From positions 62,001-126,000 of the forward strand of contig DFLU01000004.1 in NCBI GenBank assembly GCA_002375495.1: a stretch of DNA of 64,000 nt, written 5' to 3'. Below the pieces are notes generated by a model, which made no database searches, was not told the DNA's origin, and was given only the letters and a program-made list of their open reading frames with translations. Within the stretch, counting starts at the first letter, position 1; every line of letters starts with the position of its first letter. This document shows, one piece after another, positions 62,246-64,000 of the stretch. This DNA is from Flavobacteriaceae bacterium UBA3611 (GTDB lineage: Bacteria; Bacteroidota; Bacteroidia; Flavobacteriales; Flavobacteriaceae). The position numbers and the translations under genes were made by a program.

Positions 62246-62938
62246 TTATTTTAGGGTATTGTAATATGCCACCAGTTCTTTCAAACTGTAATCTTTGTTG
62301 ATGTTTATATTTTCTTGTTTCGTGTACTTCTTTAATTCTTTATTGTGCGATGGAAACGCTTTTAATTTTCGGTTACGAGATCCAGAAAGTTCAGTAAGGA
62401 CATTAGTGTTCGCATTTACCAAATAAAGATCTTCTCTGTCTTGATAGGTAGGCTTTACATCTCTTGCAACAGAATTGATGGCCTTCTTGCCTTCAATAAA
62501 TTCTTTCTTCATCTTTTTGTAAAGGTGAAATTTCTCTCCTTCTAACATTACATTAAAATAGCCGCTTGGCGCACCTTCAGTAGTAGGCTTTACATATACA
62601 TATACATCATTCAGAACACGCACATAAATCTCGGGGCTTCTTTTTAAAACACGCGCTTGGCTATTACTTGTGTTTATGCCACCTTTTACCTCGATCTCAT
62701 CTCTCGATACATTGTATCGAAGCGCAACATTATTCGCTACCAACTTGCCGTTTTTATAAACATTACCGAGTTGAAACTCGCGTTCTGCGTACGGACTACC
62801 GGCAATCTCTAACACTTTTTTTGGAAGCGTAATCGCTTTACCGGTTAAGTAATCGTCGGTTTCAGGGGTATCAACTCCATTCTGTGCGAATGTTAATGAA
62901 ATAAATAAAAAGCTGATGGCTGTGCAAATAATTTTCAT
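62246..62938 (-). CDS. Secreted protein of an uncharacterised triplicated family (copy 3)
   Basis: 230 residues with a signal peptide (about 1-18, LFISLTFAQ). The most diverged copy: it keeps GNVYKNGKLVANNVALRYN, DEIEVK, GYFNVMLEGEK and SRNRKLKAF but lacks the DEFIKRQDKF start and has a His/Lys-rich ending. First gene of the copy 3-copy 2 unit, following a good promoter. Function unknown. Confidence 0.86.
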   Translation of the reverse strand: MKIICTAISFLFISLTFAQNGVDTPETDDYLTGKAITLPKKVLEIAGSPYAEREFQLGNVYKNGKLVANNVALRYNVSRDEIEVKGGINTSNSQARVLKRSPEIYVRVLNDVYVYVKPTTEGAPSGYFNVMLEGEKFHLYKKMKKEFIEGKKAINSVARDVKPTYQDREDLYLVNANTNVLTELSGSRNRKLKAFPSHNKELKKYTKQENININKDYSLKELVAYYNTLK

Positions 62939-62985
62939 GGTGTTTTTTTACTGATTAATGTTTTTAATAACCCTGAAAGATGACT

Positions 62986-63016
62986 CAAAAGTATTTCCAA
63001 GATTTTGATTGTGCAA
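62986..63016 (-). promoter_or_regulatory. Promoter of the copy 3-copy 2 unit (TTG, 20 nt, TACTTTTG)
   Basis: On the minus strand, TTG (63016-63014) and TACTTTTG (62993-62986) are separated by 20 bases, a full Bacteroidetes consensus match. The -7 box is 47 bases before the start at 62938. Confidence 0.7.
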
Positions 63017-63162
63017 CGCTAAATGCAACAAAAGTGCCAAACATACGTCTGCATTTATAAATCTCGACTCGATACCTTAAAAGTGGGGGAAAATATCATT
63101 TCAGAATCGCAAATTTAACAGGGTAGAGGAGTACTGAGGTGTTAATGCCTGTTAAAAAAATA

Positions 63163-63996
63163 TTAATTTTTCGAATAAAGATGAACATCCCGCTGTGGAT
63201 AAGGTATGTTAATCCCGGCAGCTTCCAACCTTGCTTTACCTTCTTCCAAAATAAGGAAGCGCAGATTCCAAAAATCGTCAATGTTTGCCCAATACCGAAC
63301 CGACAGGTTTACAGAACTATCACCCAATTCTGAAACAACCACCATGGGCATCTTTCCTTCTAGTTGTATGACCTCTGCTTGCTCGTTTACTAAAGATAGT
63401 AGTATTTCTTTGGCGCGCTTTATATCGTCATCATATCCAATACCGAATATGATATTTTCACGACGAAGCCCTTCTTCAGTATAGTTGATGATGTTGTCAT
63501 TCGATAATTTTCCGTTGGGAATAAACGCCAACTGATTTCCGAAGGTGTTCAACTTAGTATTAAAAATAGAAATTTCCTTTACAGTACCATCAATACCTTG
63601 GGCAGAAATAAAATCGCCCACCTTAAATGGTTTCAACAATAATATGAGCACCCCTCCTGCAAAATTAGATAACGAACCTTGAAGTGCTAATCCAATGGCT
63701 AAACCTGCCGCACCAATTATAGCTACTAACGAGGCCGACTCAACCCCTAAATTGGTTACTACCACGACAAATAGAACAATCTTAAGTCCGTAGTTAATGA
63801 GGCTTGCAATAAACTTTTCTAAAGTGACGTCGTAATTCTGTTTTGCAAAAAATTTACGAACAAACTTGTTGATTAGTCTAATGATCCACAGCCCGACAAA
63901 CAACAGCACAATGGCCATTACAAGATTTGGGAGGTAGTCTATAAGTTTTTGGCCGTACTTTTCTAATATTTGTTCGGTGTCTTTAAATATGTCCAT
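63163..63996 (-). CDS. MscS-family small-conductance mechanosensitive channel
   Basis: 277 residues, length of classic MscS. Three helices, with the pore helix GLAIGLALQGSLSNFAGGV (about 94-112) showing the Gly/Ala packing pattern of MscS TM3. The beta domain segment PFKVGDFISAQGIDGTVKEI follows. It opens under membrane tension in hypo-osmotic shock. The start ATG is at 63996, four bases from the window edge, so its upstream region is not visible. Confidence 0.93.
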   Translation of the reverse strand: MDIFKDTEQILEKYGQKLIDYLPNLVMAIVLLFVGLWIIRLINKFVRKFFAKQNYDVTLEKFIASLINYGLKIVLFVVVVTNLGVESASLVAIIGAAGLAIGLALQGSLSNFAGGVLILLLKPFKVGDFISAQGIDGTVKEISIFNTKLNTFGNQLAFIPNGKLSNDNIINYTEEGLRRENIIFGIGYDDDIKRAKEILLSLVNEQAEVIQLEGKMPMVVVSELGDSSVNLSVRYWANIDDFWNLRFLILEEGKARLEAAGINIPYPQRDVHLYSKN

Positions 63997-64000
63997 AAAT

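Overview
The window is chromosomal DNA from a marine-type member of the Flavobacteriaceae (Bacteroidetes). The support is internal. There is a type IX secretion translocon gene (sprA) followed by gcvH, a VanZ-like gene, tonB genes and remB. A complete alternative complex III operon is fused to an aa3-type cytochrome oxidase. Upstream sites fit the Bacteroidetes promoter consensus (TTG, about 19-20 nt, TAnnTTTG), and base composition is moderately low in GC. No rRNA, tRNA, CRISPR array, prophage or classical IS was found.

Layout. 1-4445 is an overlapping + strand gene string: the end of an MMPL exporter, a cupin-type oxygenase, a lipidated C45 Ntn-acyltransferase and a PaaK-like adenylating ligase. 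It looks like the tail of a lipid or aryl-polyene type biosynthetic locus. 4451-5924 (-) holds a lipoprotein and a tandem UspA protein. 6013-10659 is the rimP-nusA-infB operon, with a terminator-like hairpin in its leader and a strong terminator at its end. 10661-11009 is an intergenic repeat island: a 26-unit heptamer array, a second heptamer array and two 39-bp direct repeats carrying a dispersed palindrome. A SPOR gene (-) follows. 11628-23430 is actABCDEF-coxB-coxA, the quinol:cytochrome c oxidoreductase and terminal oxidase that pass electrons from menaquinol to oxygen.

23592-32045 contains a double-hairpin intergenic element, a peroxiredoxin (-), ruvB, a small GIY-YIG nuclease gene framed by inverted and direct repeats, a P450-methyltransferase-queG string, maeB and ruvA. 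32049-44089 is the secretion and gliding region (sprA, gcvH, vanZ-like, two TonB genes, remB). After a metallo-beta-lactamase fold gene (-), 45388-50704 holds the oxidase assembly set: ctaB, two subunit III genes, subunit IV, a thioredoxin-like membrane-anchored protein, SCO, DUF420 and a tiny CxxC membrane protein. These complete the oxidase begun at 20.5 kb.

50855-58082 encodes an export system with one MacB-type ATPase, two different permeases, two periplasmic adaptors and one TolC. tsaB follows. 58743-62938 holds three paralogous secreted proteins of unknown function around a TPR-membrane-AraC regulator, and an MscS channel closes the window.

The observation most likely to represent something undescribed is the GIY-YIG cassette at 25343-25897. 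It has perfect 16-nt inverted repeats immediately around the gene and near-identical 47-nt direct repeats outside them. The same 25-nt palindrome family recurs 15 kb away. Other leads are the TonB-like domain at the N-terminus of RemB, the helix-hairpin-helix tail on ActC, and the 26-unit heptamer array that keeps perfect register.
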